From contig CH002622.1 in NCBI GenBank assembly GCA_000149265.1, forward strand, positions 194,112 to 258,111: a stretch of DNA of 64,000 nucleotides, given 5' to 3'. Shown here in pieces: positions 12,701 through 24,753 of this stretch (position 1 is the first letter of the stretch; the number at the start of each line of letters is the position of its first letter). The notes beneath the pieces are model-generated. The model was not told where the DNA came from, made no database searches, and saw nothing but the letters and a program-made list of their open reading frames with translations. Made by a program: the position numbers and the translations under genes. This stretch comes from Ciona savignyi. Taxonomy: Eukaryota > Chordata > Ascidiacea > Phlebobranchia > Cionidae.

Positions 12701-15700
12701 TAGACTCTCACACAGTATTTTCTGTGCTTTAGCAACTCAGTGGTCAGTGCACAGGGCATAAACTAAAGTCATGAGTTTAATTCTCACTTAAGGCAAAATT
12801 TCTTTGGCCTTAAACTGTAGGATTTTTCATAATATTTTTTTAGCCTTGGCATGCCTTGACCATTAGTTGTATAATGGCTACATACTATGGCTCAATGTAT
12901 AAAGTGCTACCTTTGCATAAGACAGCTCAAGCTCAGACTACAGATGAAACCCAAAGGCAGAAGTTGAACCTACTTGTCAACGTGGTTTTCGAACGAGAGT
13001 ATAACAGGGTAGGGTGAGGTTTTGAAGGCGCTCTCGTTGATAGCTTCGATAACCTCGCGGAACAATACATGAGTGCAGAGTGTGAAACCGTGGTTGATGA
13101 CTGGTTCCTCGTCCCCTTCCCAACAATCCAGCTCCACACAACGACACCCCGTCAGCAATACTTGTCGGTAAATCTCAGCAGAGGATTTGCTCCTTAATTG
13201 CGTGCCTGGCAGGGGATATCGGTGTAAACTTGTGGTAGAGATAGTTATAAAGCAGGGATAACAAATCTAATACAAGCAATAAGCAGTGATGTGTTCATAT
13301 GTGTTCAGATAATGATTAGCGTAAAATGCCTGGAGTTGTTGTGTATGATTCTTCTAAAGAGAGATATGTGGTAAATCTCAGCGGAGGTTTTGCTCCTTAA
13401 TTGGGTGCCTGACAGGGGATTGTCAATTCATATCTTGATGTTCAAATATATTTTTAAAAAAGCCAAATTTCAATTCACATTCGGGTTGCATTTTAATTCA
13501 CATTTTTAAGCCAAATTTCATGGGTGAAAACTTGTGGCATGGGTGAAATGTGAATAAATTGGGAGAAATGTAAATTGTGGCATGGGGGTAAACTTGTGGC
13601 AGAGATAGTTTTAAAGTGGGGATAACAAATCTAATACAAGCAATAAGCAGTGAATTGTTCAGATAAGGATAAAGGTAAAGGGCCTTGGATTGTCGTGTAT
13701 TATTCTTCCAAAGAGAAATATGTAGGAACAACGTTATTAGTTTTTTTACATCTTTATAAAGTTTTTACTACTTTATATAGTTTTTTTACATCTTTATAAA
13801 GTTTTTACTACTTTATATAGTTTTTTTACATCTTTATAAAGTTTTTACTACTTTATATAGTTTTTTTACATCTTTATAAAGTTTTTTTACTACTTTATAT
13901 AGTTTTTTTACATCTTTATAAAGTTTTTTACTACTTTATATAGTTTTTTCACATCTTTATAAAGTTTTTTTTTATCTGATGCCTCAATGATAATCAGAAG
14001 AAAAAGTTAAAAAGGCCAGGAATTATCCACGGGTTACTATTACAACATGATACGTACCAGTGAGGTAAGTGTTGTGAGAGGAATTGATGAAGTAGTGGGA
14101 CAGTGGGGCCGTCATCGACTGGTGTTCCGCGTACCGGTCCGGCTCCACAATCAGGTTATCATCCGACTGCAGGTACGCATCTAACCCTTCCAGTGTTAGC
14201 TGACCTATCGGTTACCAAAATATTGCAGTGTGTTGTATATGATCGAGACATTTTTTCATTTTTAGTACAACCAAATAATTTACCCAATTCAAGCAATGTC
14301 CGCTAAATGCCTTGCCCAGTACACAACTAACTAAAAGCGGCCAGTTTCAATCCCACAACCTATCAGCTGAAAGGCCATGCATCAATCAACAAAGCTATTT
14401 ATTCTACCAGATTGAATAAAAAGTCAATAAAAACCTTTAAATAAACAAACTCTAATTAAATTTCCCACTATTTGTATCTGAGAATTTTATGACAAAAATA
14501 TATATATTGTCATATAGCAACTTTTCCTTATAATCATCAATTTCAACTAATTTGTACATTCTGTGTTTACTATTACATGGATGTTAAACAACTATGTGTT
14601 TATTAAGCCAAATTTTCTTGATTCTTCAGAAGTAACTATTCTTTCCTCACTTAAAAAAAGGGTAATTTGTGCAAAGTTTATTTGATTTTTCTGAAATCAC
14701 TTCGTAGTCTTTCTTTCTTAGTCTTAAAAAAAAGCAATGACCCATGGAGATAAATTATAATTCAAACCTTTTGCGGCAAACATTTCATTGGATTCGAAGT
14801 TGGTGATATATTCCAGCACTTGGTCGTCGGTTTTCACCGGGTAGAGGATCTCGTTTAACTTTGGGTCACGTTGCTCTGTGTTGATGAATTCCTTGAATTT
14901 CTGCTGCGATACGTACATGCGGCGCGCTCCTGTGCCCCTGTGTGTGGATGGTTGGTATGGCTGATTTAGTTTAACTGATTCGTTTGGTGGTTTAGTGCGT
15001 CGCCTTTCAACCGAAAGGTTGCAGGTTCGAAACTGGTCGCTAGCTAGTCAGTTGTGTCCTTGGGCAAGACACTTTACGGACATTGCCTGGACCCAGTGGA
15101 ATGATGGGTTCTACCAAATTGAAGGAACATATGAATTATACACAACATTGCAAAAGCTCTAGTAACTGGTGGTGGGCGCGGCGAGGTAATCTGACGATTG
15201 CCCGTTTGTTAACCCGTTTGGTTTTTCCATTCACGGGGATAAACATAATTATTTTTTGGGAATGTTATGGCTGATGTTGATGGTATGAGGGCTTTTTTAG
15301 TGATCAACTTTAAAACAAACAGTTTTTGTTTTTAACAAACAACTTGGAAAAGAAAGCCTCAAATAGTTGATTTTTAAGCGATAGCTTATCAGAATTTATA
15401 ACAGAAACCTTTATCAGTATTATGTCAAAATAATACAGAAGTTCCTTCAAATGCCACAAAGACCTCTCGATCGAAAGCTTAGTTCCATTATACGCTCTAA
15501 TAAGCATTGCTATACTCGTACAGATGGGTAAACTTACAAGGAGGAAAACACAGTGTCCAACTCCGGGCGCAGGCAACAAAACTGCAGAAGTTTTTTGAAA
15601 CCAGTCAGATGAAAATCCTCTGGTTTAATTGAGACATCTCTCTGAAATAATATGTATATTGTAGAAATATTGTTTCAATATGATAAAATTGAATGTGGTT

Positions 15701-18700
15701 TGTAAAAACACCTTAAAACAAGCGTTTATATAAATAAATTATTAAGAGGAAATTGATGATTTAACTTGACATTTTGCTGTAACCAGTGATAAATATAGAA
15801 ATATAAATCAAGCGATTGGAAAATTTATGTCAATTGAACACTAAATGTCAGGTGACCTGACGTAAAATTTTGAAAATGTCGCGGTAAATCTCGGATCAAA
15901 GAATCCATGAATTGAGGTGAGGAGACCAGTAATATGGTGATTCACACACCACATTATCCTACCTTTCCAGTAACAAGTCCAACTGACAGCAATGCATGGT
16001 CCACCCGCCTGCTTTTGCCTCCAAGTACCTTGATCAGCCTGTGTGTGAAGGGTAATCAGACAATATTGATGTCAAAATGAGATTAATAAATTGCTTTTTT
16101 GTTTAGATGATCAAAGTCAACAATAATAAATCGATAAATCATTGTATTTATCATGAATGTTTTATCATTTGTCAATTCGTTATATCCTTAATCAGATACA
16201 TCCGTAATAACAACATCTGTGCTAATGTCAGACTAGATGAAATAAAAAAAAATATTTTCGCTCAAAAATTGGTATTTGTTAAAATTTATTGAATTATATA
16301 ATCTGGTTCACTTCGATTAAGGACGAAGTTAGTCAGAATCACATATTTGCACAGTTAAGAATGGACCGTTAACGAAACCTGAGTTTCAATGTCTTAAATT
16401 AATTTTACTTAGATAAAGCCAACCGCAGATAAAGCCAACCACAACCAGTAAACAAACGCGCATAAACCAAACGTAAATCACGGATTTAAGTGTGAGATTA
16501 AATTAGATACTATTCTTATAACATTTGAATAAACAATAAAAGAAAAACATTTTTATTTGAATATAAAAGCAAGTGGAGTATTTTGCCCCATTTTTTGTGT
16601 CAGTCTTATTTTATTCAACACCCAATCCTTTAAATCCCTTAATGAAGTCACACATGTGAAATTGAGAAATTGAAGAAATCACTTCATAAAAATCTCCATA
16701 TTGGCCGCTGTTTAATCTGATATCCTTACCATGTAGACTGTTACCATAAAGTTTGGTGAAAATAAATGAAATAACACCCCAGGCATTACAAATTGCACTT
16801 CTACCATTAATCTAAGCTAAAATTCAGCTTATTAGGAGTTAAAACATTTAAACTTAATATCTATCATTAGAACCAAACCAACATGCACATTTAATCCATG
16901 ATGAACTACCATTAGCTATAGTACAATCGAATGAAACCATGTTTTCATATAAATTTTACTTTGAAAAGTCTTTCTAATTAATTAATTTAAAAGATAGAAA
17001 ACAATTTGCATAACAGGTACTTACTTTTTAACAGGGATTTCGCCCATCTGGTTAGTTTCCAACTTTAACCTTGTATATCTAAAAATGGATGAGGAAAACT
17101 AGGTGAAATATGATTTAATATGGGTCCTATTAGAGTTTAATTGATTTATGCAATAATGCATTGTGAAAGAACATGGCAAGTAGGAAATCAGTTAATGGTT
17201 AACCGATTATTGTTACATTAGTTAAACGCATCAGTTAATTGTTTTTCAAATTGACTGTTATTTCGCAGCCCTAATGGCAAGTATATTATGTTATATGTTG
17301 AGTCATTTTGCTGCAGCCATTCATTGCACTTTTATGGGAATAACGTCAATGCAGAGGTCAAAAGTGCACATGCGGTTGTCTGTGATAGATCCACATCCAT
17401 TGATTAGTAGCTGGCAATATTGACGTCTTTTTCCGCAAGATGAATTATAATATGGCAAAACGTCAATAAGATAATATAAACTTAATCAATGAGATATTTA
17501 AAAATCTGTCAAGAAACTACGATAAAATACATTTTGATTTTGTCAGGCATAAGACAAGTATAATTTTAACTGATGAGCTCATTTATATCTATTATGGGTT
17601 ATGGTGCCTTAGAATTTTATGGTTGAATTTCGGTAATTAAAGTAAAACATTTTAAAAATTTTTAATTTTCCGAGACCTCTAGAGTTACAGTGCAACCTCT
17701 AAATTTACATGTAATGATTATTTCGTTGTTTCTGTTACTTTTTCCTCTGAATGCAAATAACCTCACCAAGTCAGTCAGTGTGTAGTTCGACAGGCGCTTG
17801 CACACATACAATATTTGTTTTCACCCCTAACTAATTCTCATTAAATTGTGCGGCCATTAAACATTAAATTTGGTGTTAAAATTCAAACATTAAAATCAAA
17901 CAACTGTTTATTTGTGATGTAAAAATGGAACATTCATTGAAATGTTAATTGTTTGATTGTTAACTATATAATGCACCATTCACAGGTTCATTGTTTTATT
18001 GTTCAAACATCCACACATCCATTCATTAATTGTTTGTCTTAATTAAGTATTATTCAGTGATAGTTTGGCATTAAGAATCATCAACAAAGTAATTAAATAC
18101 GACACCATACAGAAGGTGAGATTACCATCTTCATTAGGATAAGAAATCAATAAATCACAGTATCGTTTACAGTTTTTGTCGATGTGTATCAATATCAATA
18201 TAAAGTGCTGGAGCAATAATCTATTCCTGGTGTGCCATTGGGGGTCCTTTAATGCGGTGCATGGAAATACACAAGACATCAATATTCTATACCAATTGAA
18301 GTTTAAGACTGATCTTTTTGATAGTTTTAAATAATATAAAAATAATACCACATTGTTTATTTCTGGAAACACTGTCTGTAGGCTCAATGCCACACACAAG
18401 TCAGTACTTATTAAAAAATCCAGTCAAAAATAAATATTTATCACAATTAATTTGCCAACCATTTGTCTGTGTTTAATGGTTTTAATTCAAAATTTTATAT
18501 AAATGATCAATACATAGGCTGAAGTAGAGTTGCGTGAAGCTTACACGTTGTGTTTGTTCTCAGAATTCAAGCACAGCCTTGCTCGTTCGCAATCAATTAG
18601 CGCATTATCAGTTACAAACAACCAAAATGCATTAACCAAGTAAATATTAAGATATTACTTTAATATATCCACCTAAGCACAGTACTTACAGCCCACTAAG

Positions 18701-21700
18701 TATGTTTAATTGACATTCATATAAACATTAAGATTTTAGCTTTTAACCATTAGGTAAACACATTGGAATAAACAAGTTACAGAATACTTTTAATTACTGC
18801 ACAGAGATGTATGAAAGTTAAGTCCCCTGATGTGATAAAGTAGATCGGAAATGAGTTTCGACCTTAGATTAATGGATAACCAAAGCATCAAAGAAAATAA
18901 CAATTTATGACAAATAACAGTTGATTTCCGAGGTAACAAAAATCATTCTCAGTTTAATAACATGTTAAGTTAAAGAATGATGTCATAGTAACTGTTTTGT
19001 TCTAAAACCTTATTGTCAATAAAGAATACTGGTTTCTTACTTATACCACGCTAAAATTCGAAAACACCTTTAAAAAACTAAAATATCTTCTACATATTAT
19101 GATTAGAATTGATTAAAAAATATCAGCGTCGCAATACTGGGTACTATAAAAATACTTTACTTAGCTTTAAACAAAATAAAACCAATTACAACAAAGAACA
19201 AAGTATGGTTTTGTTGTTCCAGTATGTTAAAATCGTTCTTACGGGTGAAAGTGAGCATTGTGCTCATTAACCATGGCGCTGGTTACTTCCAAAAATTTAC
19301 ATATTGGCGTCAATTTCTACTTGTTAACTTTTTTCAGGTTAATTGTTTGGTTTCATATAAAACCACAGTGATTTTGATAAGTCACGAACAACATGGGCGC
19401 AATAGCATAAAGACAGTTACTTTTCACCTAATGATCATTGGATCTTGTGCAGTTGTTATATGTAGTAGAAATAAAGGTAACTTACGCTTTCTCTACAGAT
19501 GTTTGAACAGAAACATGTCTTGTGCATGGGTGGTAGGCTAGCAGCAACAGAAAGTCTGCCCATTCCTAAACAAAATAAGATTTATTGCATTTGGATTCAA
19601 AGACACCAAAAAAACTTTGATCAATTGCACATAGGTCCACCTACACCGATAATGACAGGGTAAAATACCACCTATATATCTAATAATAATATGATAGTTG
19701 ACAGCATAAAATTTCGGTTGAAGTTTTTTGCCACTGGGAAAAGGTCACGGTGGCAAAGTGTATATACGAACCCAATTCAACTGTGGTGACTTAAAATGAA
19801 CAAAGCAGATTAAAAGGGGGGTGCGCTTAGAATCCACAGGTGCGCCATTGTATTAAAATAAATTGGCAAAAAGGTTGAAAAATCCGTTTCAAAATAATCC
19901 AAACCGAACACCATGTCAATTGCAATCAGTTTGATATGATTTTTAAGTAACATACATTTTAATATGCCAATTTATTTGCTTGTGTAATTTAGAATAACGC
20001 TACATTAATAATTAAGTACATCGAAGTTAAATTATTTGCGTGGATGTTTAAAGTAAACCCAGCTGATAAAGGTTGTTCAATAAAAGGTTTTTCACTTATG
20101 ATGCTTATCATTAAGCAGTTGTTCCAAGAAAAACAGTTGCACTAAAACGTTACCGCATTACAACACAGCCTAAATTATACAGTTTGCTGAATAAATTAAA
20201 ACAATTCAAAAATCTCCGACAGTGGAGATGACATATTGTTCCCTATTGATATTTCCTGTGCAAATTGGGTTGGGAGTTTGGACAGAGATTTTCATGTTTT
20301 TTAATTTTAATGTAAAATAGTGCCATTCTTTGTTAGTTAAACAAATCACTCCTTTTTTTAAAAAAAGCTAACAAACTAATTAAATATATTAACAAAATTT
20401 GCAATATTGGTTGATTTTTTAGCAATTTTGCAATTTTAGCATTAGCAATTTTGGTTAATTTATGCAGTAGCAGTAACCCAGTAATGGTATTGACTCAATG
20501 TTTCATAAACAATGATTATTTATGATATATACCAGTTTTAACATTTATCAAGAAATAAAAATTTAAATATCAAACACTCTTAAGTGCAGACGTACTTTCA
20601 ACATACAATATACAACACATTGCTAAGGTAATTAAATTAATTTAGGACAAGTGTCTGTATAATATGAAGCAGTAGTTGATGCCTTTAGCATATGCTTCAC
20701 ATACAAAAATTAATAAAAATCGTAGCTAGAGCGTAAAATTTGCTGTTTGAGGAGATATTTGTTGCATGACGAATGATATGGGAAATCTACCTTGACGCAT
20801 TGCTGAGGTTCAGGTTCAACTGATACAAAGTTGAGGAAAGTAAGTTCGACCAGTTTGACGCCGTACACGATCGTCAGGCATTTCTCCGTAACAGGAACTG
20901 ACGAATTGCACACCATCTTGATCAGCTGAGAATCCTGTGTGGAAGACGCAGTGATTATACAAAGTTCGGAAGTTTATTTACCAAATATTTTGGTGACAAG
21001 TTTAAATTCATGATGATATTTAATTGATAACATTATTTTAAGCAATTAAACATGAGATGAATATAATATAAAAAAATCTATTGTCCAGAAAAGTTTAAAA
21101 TGATTTATTTACTAAAAATAACATTTATTTAAATTAATACATTGCACCAACCCAGTTATTAGGGTAGCACATGTGAGGAAATTATAATAGAACGTCTTGA
21201 GTGGTGATTTTTAAAAATCACTTAATTCGTAGATATTGTTGTAAATTTGATACTTAAATTTAGTTTAGGCTTGTATAAATATAAATATATGCAATAAATA
21301 TTTATAATGTATAAATGACACCATGTTGATAACTAAACAAAAAAGCGGCACCAATAACAATTTAAACTGCATAATAAGCATCATCTACTAGTTTGCAAAA
21401 TACAGCATATGACCACCGTGTGTACAATCATGCAAAACGCACACGTTTATTACACAACTGCCACCAAATGAAACATTATGGAATTATGACATGATGTACA
21501 ATTATTAATCGTTAAGATGAACAATGATATTTAGCTTTGTTGTCAATGGGTTTAATAACAAAGTGCAAGTTATGATCGTTTAAATACTTGTTCAAAGAAT
21601 TAGCAAACTGATGGTCTATAAAAAACAGCGAAATTTCGAAAGAGACAATATTGTATAGGCCTAGCTTCTAATCGTAATACGGACGCTTGTTTATTAGGAT

Positions 21701-24700
21701 ACAAGTATAAAAGTGAGATGGCTTTAGTTGTCAAACATGGAAAGTTTAAGAAGTGTTACCGGTATTATTGTATCTTTAGTCTTCAAAACTATTTTCAACC
21801 ATACGGTACTAATATCCACATAAAAGAATTGGTAGGTTGACAATTGCAATTACAGTATGTTGGCAAAATAGAAAATAATATAATGATAGAACCGCTTAAT
21901 TAATATATGCACTTTAAAACATGCTAATATTGCTACAAATGTTAGGGATAATAACACAACATCAAATTTTAAATTATCGGTAATATATTACTGGTTACAT
22001 AGCGTATATTTTTATTACATCATAATCGATGATGTGGTAATATAAAGGTATTTATGGTGTTTCAAGCTGGCTTTTTGGGCTATCCTATTATATGTTATAC
22101 TTAAGCCACTAATGTTCCTTATTACAATGATTGTTTAATGGACTATCAGTTTCAATACACACTTTAATTGGCCTTTTTTACCCAAAAATAACTCTGGAAC
22201 AGAGCTGTAAATTTTAAAGAAAACCATAAAATAAAGGAGAAACTATAAAATAAAATTTACTGGCGTAGCAAATAAAACAATAAAGTTGAAGCAAGTAATA
22301 AAGTATAGAATGAAGTTAACGACAAAAATCAGCATGCCCACCAACATATAACTGAGGTTATTATGGACATGCAAGGCGATCAAATGCAATAAAACATGGA
22401 GGGACTCTTTTGGAGGAAAATAAATGCAGTAATAATCTCACCCCATTGTTTTGTGCAGCTCTTTCTAGCTTTTCTTGCTGGGTTTATAAAAGCAAAAAAA
22501 TCAGAAATTTAAAACTTACTTAATACCAATTGATTACAGGTTTGTTTGATAGATTCGAAAAAAGGGTAGTAATCACATCCATGGAATCATGCATGTTTCA
22601 AGTTTAAAGGTACATTCAATAAAAATTTCCTATAAATCATGAGTTGTGAAATATAATCTCATCTAACAAGGACACTGATTACCGGTATATACGGTAGAGA
22701 AAATAAAAATTCTAAAGCATTTCAAAACACTCAAAACAATCTAAAGGTAACAAAAATTAAATGATTTTAACCTTTGTCCATTTTTCAGGAGGGATTTAAA
22801 AATCATTACAGTCAGGAAAGATATAGAAAATCATAGTCAAAGTCTGTTAATGATTATAAGAATCTATAAAGGATTCTCATGCTTAAATGACTTTATTGAT
22901 TTCAATTATTATTACCGGTACACCGACTTTACCATGGATCATTATAAAGTTGACTTCATTTAAAACAACAAACCATGGAAAACACTGATACACAATTGTA
23001 ACCCAGAGTGCTCAATGTGCCATACTATTTTATAAAATATTTGTTTACGCTTGTAAGCAAATTAAATGTAATGCTTCAATAATCTATAATTAAGTGCGTT
23101 GGGTAAACTGGTGAACTTAGTTCCGCCTAATTTCTACAAACTCGAGCAGTTTCCATGTAAAATCATCGTCAGTTCCTGTCTGTATTATGTGAGTCAGACT
23201 GAACCTTTACAACAGATGTGATATTTGGAGCAATAACTGGGGAACTTTAAGGTAAAATGACCAGGTCAAACAAGCAAATAAACACATACAGTCTTGCATT
23301 GAAATCGCTCAAGATTTAAAGTCTTATATTTAAAAAAACGTGGTATAAAAATAAAAATTATTTTCAACACATTTCATCTTTTTTAACTGGCTGTTAAAAT
23401 AAATATTTTTTGTTCAACAATGGAACTGAAACTATAAAAATACATTATTACAAAAAGTAAACCAGTATACTATGTTCCAGTGGTGGTTAACTTAATTTAA
23501 GATAAACAAATATAATCCACAAGATACCTAGGTAAGCAAAATGAACTTTCTTGTTTGTCAATTGTAAACAAACTATAAAATACATTATTAAAAAATTTAA
23601 ACTACTCTCCCTATGTACCAGTATGTCTTTAACTTAGTGAAAGATAATAAGCCACAAGGTACCTTTGGCTCTTTGGCATATTTCCCAGCCCTTGTGTCTC
23701 TTATGCAGGAAATTTCTAAACATTCAGTGTCCTGCGATAACGCAATGTGTTAAAGATATAATCTTATTTTAGTGCAAGAATTACTTTAGAACATATATAG
23801 GCCTACTGTCACATACATATATTTTACCTATAACAACAGTTTTAACTTAAACCATTAATTTATTTTGCCTGAACCCATCAGATTAATGGGCTCTACCAGA
23901 TGGAAGAAACCGGTAAATCATACACAACACCCTGCAATAGCTCTGGTAACCCGACGGTGGACACAAGGTGATCTGACGATTGGCCGTGTGTTAACCCCCT
24001 TGGTTTTCCCATTCACGGGGATAAACATAAGAATCCAGTACATCCTATCCTATCCCGAAATACTAGTTAACAATCAGGTACCAGTACACATATATACCAA
24101 ACTATATTATTCTATACAGAAAGCTATTTGAACTTTGTGATCAGCACAATATGTTATCACTATTTATTAGTAAACAGTCTAAACACTTTAAAGGAAGTTG
24201 TACAAACCCTTCCAGGTTCCTGCCAGTAAATAACATGTCCTTGTGGGTCAATTCTTAACGTCACTTGTACCGCTATTATCGAATCCTTTGAAGAATGAAA
24301 TGATACATTTTAATATAACACAATGCATAGAATTAGGGTAGAATAACTATGTAAGTCAGCATGTGCATTATATTCTTAATATTCTCAGCAAAGTCAAGTT
24401 TTATCACAGAAAATGACATGACCATTTTTGGTTTATTTATTTATTTTTTTACCTGTATGATTTTAGCATATTTAACTTTATTAAAGACTGGCATAATTAA
24501 TTTTAATTAAAACTTTATAGGCCAAGGCATGTTAACATTTAGAAATTAGCTGATCAACATACATTTAAGTAAATTAGATAATTACTATGTTCATTAAATC
24601 AATAAATTAAATTAGTTGTGGTACAACTTACATCATTATCTGACTTTGGCCACTTAATGAATTTGCTTCCATTGATTAGTCTTTCGGGAATGCTTGGCTT

Positions 24701-24742
24701 TTCCACCAGCACCCTATGTACTGCAGATTCAGCTCCAGCCAT
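719..24742 (-). CDS. PLCB: Phospholipase C beta (Gq effector), 3' end beyond left edge
   Basis: Membrane-associated enzyme that cleaves PIP2 to IP3 and DAG downstream of Gq. Exons, all phase-consistent: 24742-24632, 24285-24208, 23731-23663, 22477-22442, 20934-20791, 19565-19486, 17078-17025, 16038-15963, 15641-15538, 14937-14768, 14204-14058, 13205-12974, 12439-12355, 11758-11671, 11056-11021, 10385-9771, 9217-9104, 7817-7673, 6945-6710, 5701-5550, 4965-4801, 3942-3836, 3149-3052, 2491-2334, 1511-1367, 831-719 (1186 codons). Start [11 protein letters not shown] matches the family N-terminus. PH about 15-150, EF hands 180-310 ([13 protein letters not shown]), X box 340-470 with catalytic [16 protein letters not shown] and VINHGF, X-Y linker 485-765, Y box 780-900 ([20 protein letters not shown]), C2 915-1045 ([19 protein letters not shown]), then the start of the Gq-binding coiled coil. 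Closest by eye to vertebrate PLCB1-3. Oddities: a long Thr/Ala/Pro linker exon and duplicated splice sites. Very sure of identity. Confidence 0.95.
1022..1313 (+). mobile_element. tRNA-derived SINE (family 1), near full length
   Basis: Family 1 consists of a tRNA-like head (B box GGTTCGAAAC in good copies; here GGTTCCAAAC), a body with GAACCCAGCGGATTAATGGG, and a 3' end CATTCACGGGGATAAACATG followed by ATCCTATCC repeats. This copy is in a PLC-beta intron, antisense to the gene. Confidence 0.9.
2092..2293. repeat. CA-rich microsatellite
   Basis: About 200 bp of CA/CG dinucleotides with AAACACGCAC variants, in a PLC-beta intron next to the exon at 2334. The overlapping open frames are artefacts of the repeat. 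Confidence 0.97.
2898..3050. repeat. 39-bp minisatellite, about four units, abutting a PLC-beta donor
   Basis: Unit AAGGTGATGTTGGGTACATA plus 19 more bases, repeated head to tail. The last unit runs into the 5' splice site of the exon at 3149-3052, so each unit carries a degenerate copy of that donor region. The length of 39 is a multiple of three, which leaves several frames open. Confidence 0.95.
3604..3797. mobile_element. MITE family A (hAT-like) with telomere-like core
   Basis: Terminal inverted repeats of about 14 bp (AGGCAACAATAAAA / ATTTAGTGTTGCCC) with a perfect 8-bp target duplication GAACTACG at 3596-3603 and 3798-3805. The interior is degenerate CTAACC/TTAACC repeats flanked by GGGAAGGAGGGA-type arms. 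There is no coding capacity. It lies in a PLC-beta intron, 38 bp from an exon. Confidence 0.9.
4134..4258 (-). mobile_element. SINE family 1 fragment (3' part)
   Basis: Matches the 3' half of the family in reverse orientation (ATTCATGGTTATC, CAGATCACCTCGCGCCCACC, GCTATTGCAGTGTGTTGTAT). Confidence 0.85.
7872..8077 (+). mobile_element. SINE family 1, internally deleted
   Basis: Begins CCGACCGGTTAATCCAGCGG, jumps to CCGAGCGGATTAATGGG and continues to GGGATAAACATTAATATCC. The segment with the B box is missing. Confidence 0.88.
8125..8318 (+). mobile_element. Degenerate SINE family 1 copy
   Basis: Recognisable but diverged: AAAGGTTGTTGGATCGAAAC, GTTGGTTGTGTC, CAAACCCAGTGGTTTATTGGG, GAAATAGCTCTGGTAACCCA. 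Confidence 0.7.
9246..9735. repeat. Diverged MITE-A-like sequence, partly duplicated
   Basis: Contains a left-arm-like piece (AAAGGGAGGGAAATATGG) and two related right halves, GCAGCCCTACTTTAAACCCA near 9493 and GCAGCCCTGCTTTAAACCCA near 9642. Each continues towards a polypyrimidine arm resembling the MITE A end. It ends about 35 bp from the donor of the linker exon. Confidence 0.55.
9771..10385 (-). other. PLC-beta X-Y linker exon, Thr/Ala/Pro low-complexity repeat
   Basis: Coding exon 16 of the PLC-beta gene: 205 codons in one exon, starting with a Ser/Arg/Lys-rich stretch ([18 protein letters not shown]) and continuing as degenerate repeats of the type [14 protein letters not shown] and EATPPAT. 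A 20-residue (60-bp) block is duplicated in tandem. The acidic part of the linker ([11 protein letters not shown]) is kept in the following exons. The exon is much more GC-rich than its surroundings. Vertebrate PLC-beta linkers are shorter and acidic/serine-rich, so this expansion explains most of the extra protein length. Confidence 0.9.
10373..10925. repeat. Tandem duplication spanning the acceptor of PLC-beta exon 16
   Basis: GCTTGCCTCGCTCTATGGGG, which holds the exon start and acceptor, recurs as GCTTGCCTCGCTTTGTGGGA near 10565 and GCTTGCCTCGTTCTGTGGAA near 10727, with a remnant near 10912. Each is followed by a TATCATTATATTAA-type tract. Between them lie short elements with inverted ends (TAGGGTTCTTAAATTAAACA / TAATTTAAGAACCCTA). 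The unit is about 160-190 bp. Confidence 0.88.
13228..13735. repeat. Segmental tandem duplication including the 5' end of PLC-beta exon 12
   Basis: The sequence GGTAAATCTCAGCAGAGGAT to GCCTGGCAGGGGAT around 13165-13215 (exon start plus acceptor) is repeated at about 13370-13420. The intron block TAACAAATCTAATACAAGCA near 13260 recurs near 13623. Confidence 0.85.
13741..13966. repeat. 40-bp tandem repeat, about 5.7 units
   Basis: Unit TTTTTTTACATCTTTATAAA followed by GTTTTTACTACTTTATATAG, repeated with 1-2 base length variation in the later units. It lies inside a PLC-beta intron. Confidence 0.97.
14211..14385 (-). mobile_element. Degenerate SINE family 1 copy ending at a PLC-beta 3' splice site
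   Basis: Same orientation as the gene. Head remnants (CTTTCAGCTGATAGGTTGTG), then GCAAGGCATTTAGCGGACAT, ACAACACACTGCAATATTTT and GGTAACCGATAG. The last AG is the acceptor of the exon at 14204-14058. Confidence 0.72.
14970..15254 (+). mobile_element. SINE family 1, near full length
   Basis: Head with GGTTGCAGGTTCGAAACTGG, body CCCAGTGGAATGATGGGTTC, 3' end CATTCACGGGGATAAACATA. It lies in a PLC-beta intron, antisense to the gene. Confidence 0.9.
16039..23662. other. Long PLC-beta introns with little recognisable content
   Basis: Between the short exons listed for PLC-beta this AT-rich stretch shows no further gene-like exon, SINE or clear repeat that I can support. The open frames at 18043-18399 and 19224-19541 lack splice context or family resemblance. 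Confidence 0.5.
23864..24056 (+). mobile_element. SINE family 1, 5'-truncated
   Basis: Starts within the body (TTGCCTGAACCCATCAGATT) and runs to GGGATAAACATAAGAATCC with an ATCCTATCCTATCC tail. It sits in a PLC-beta intron. Confidence 0.9.
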
Positions 24743-24744
24743 AT

Positions 24745-24753
24745 TCACAACAT
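24745..24753 (-). promoter_or_regulatory. Minimal upstream ORF before the PLC-beta start
   Basis: ATG-TTG-TGA ends two bases before the PLC-beta ATG at 24742-24740. It lies in the 5' UTR only if transcription, or trans-spliced leader addition, begins further upstream, which I cannot tell. Confidence 0.35.

Noticed and set aside
15310..15579. 89-residue minus-strand frame with a hydrophobic start
   Set aside because: Only its first part overlaps PLC-beta exon 9, in a different frame; the rest is intron beyond a clear GTAAG donor.
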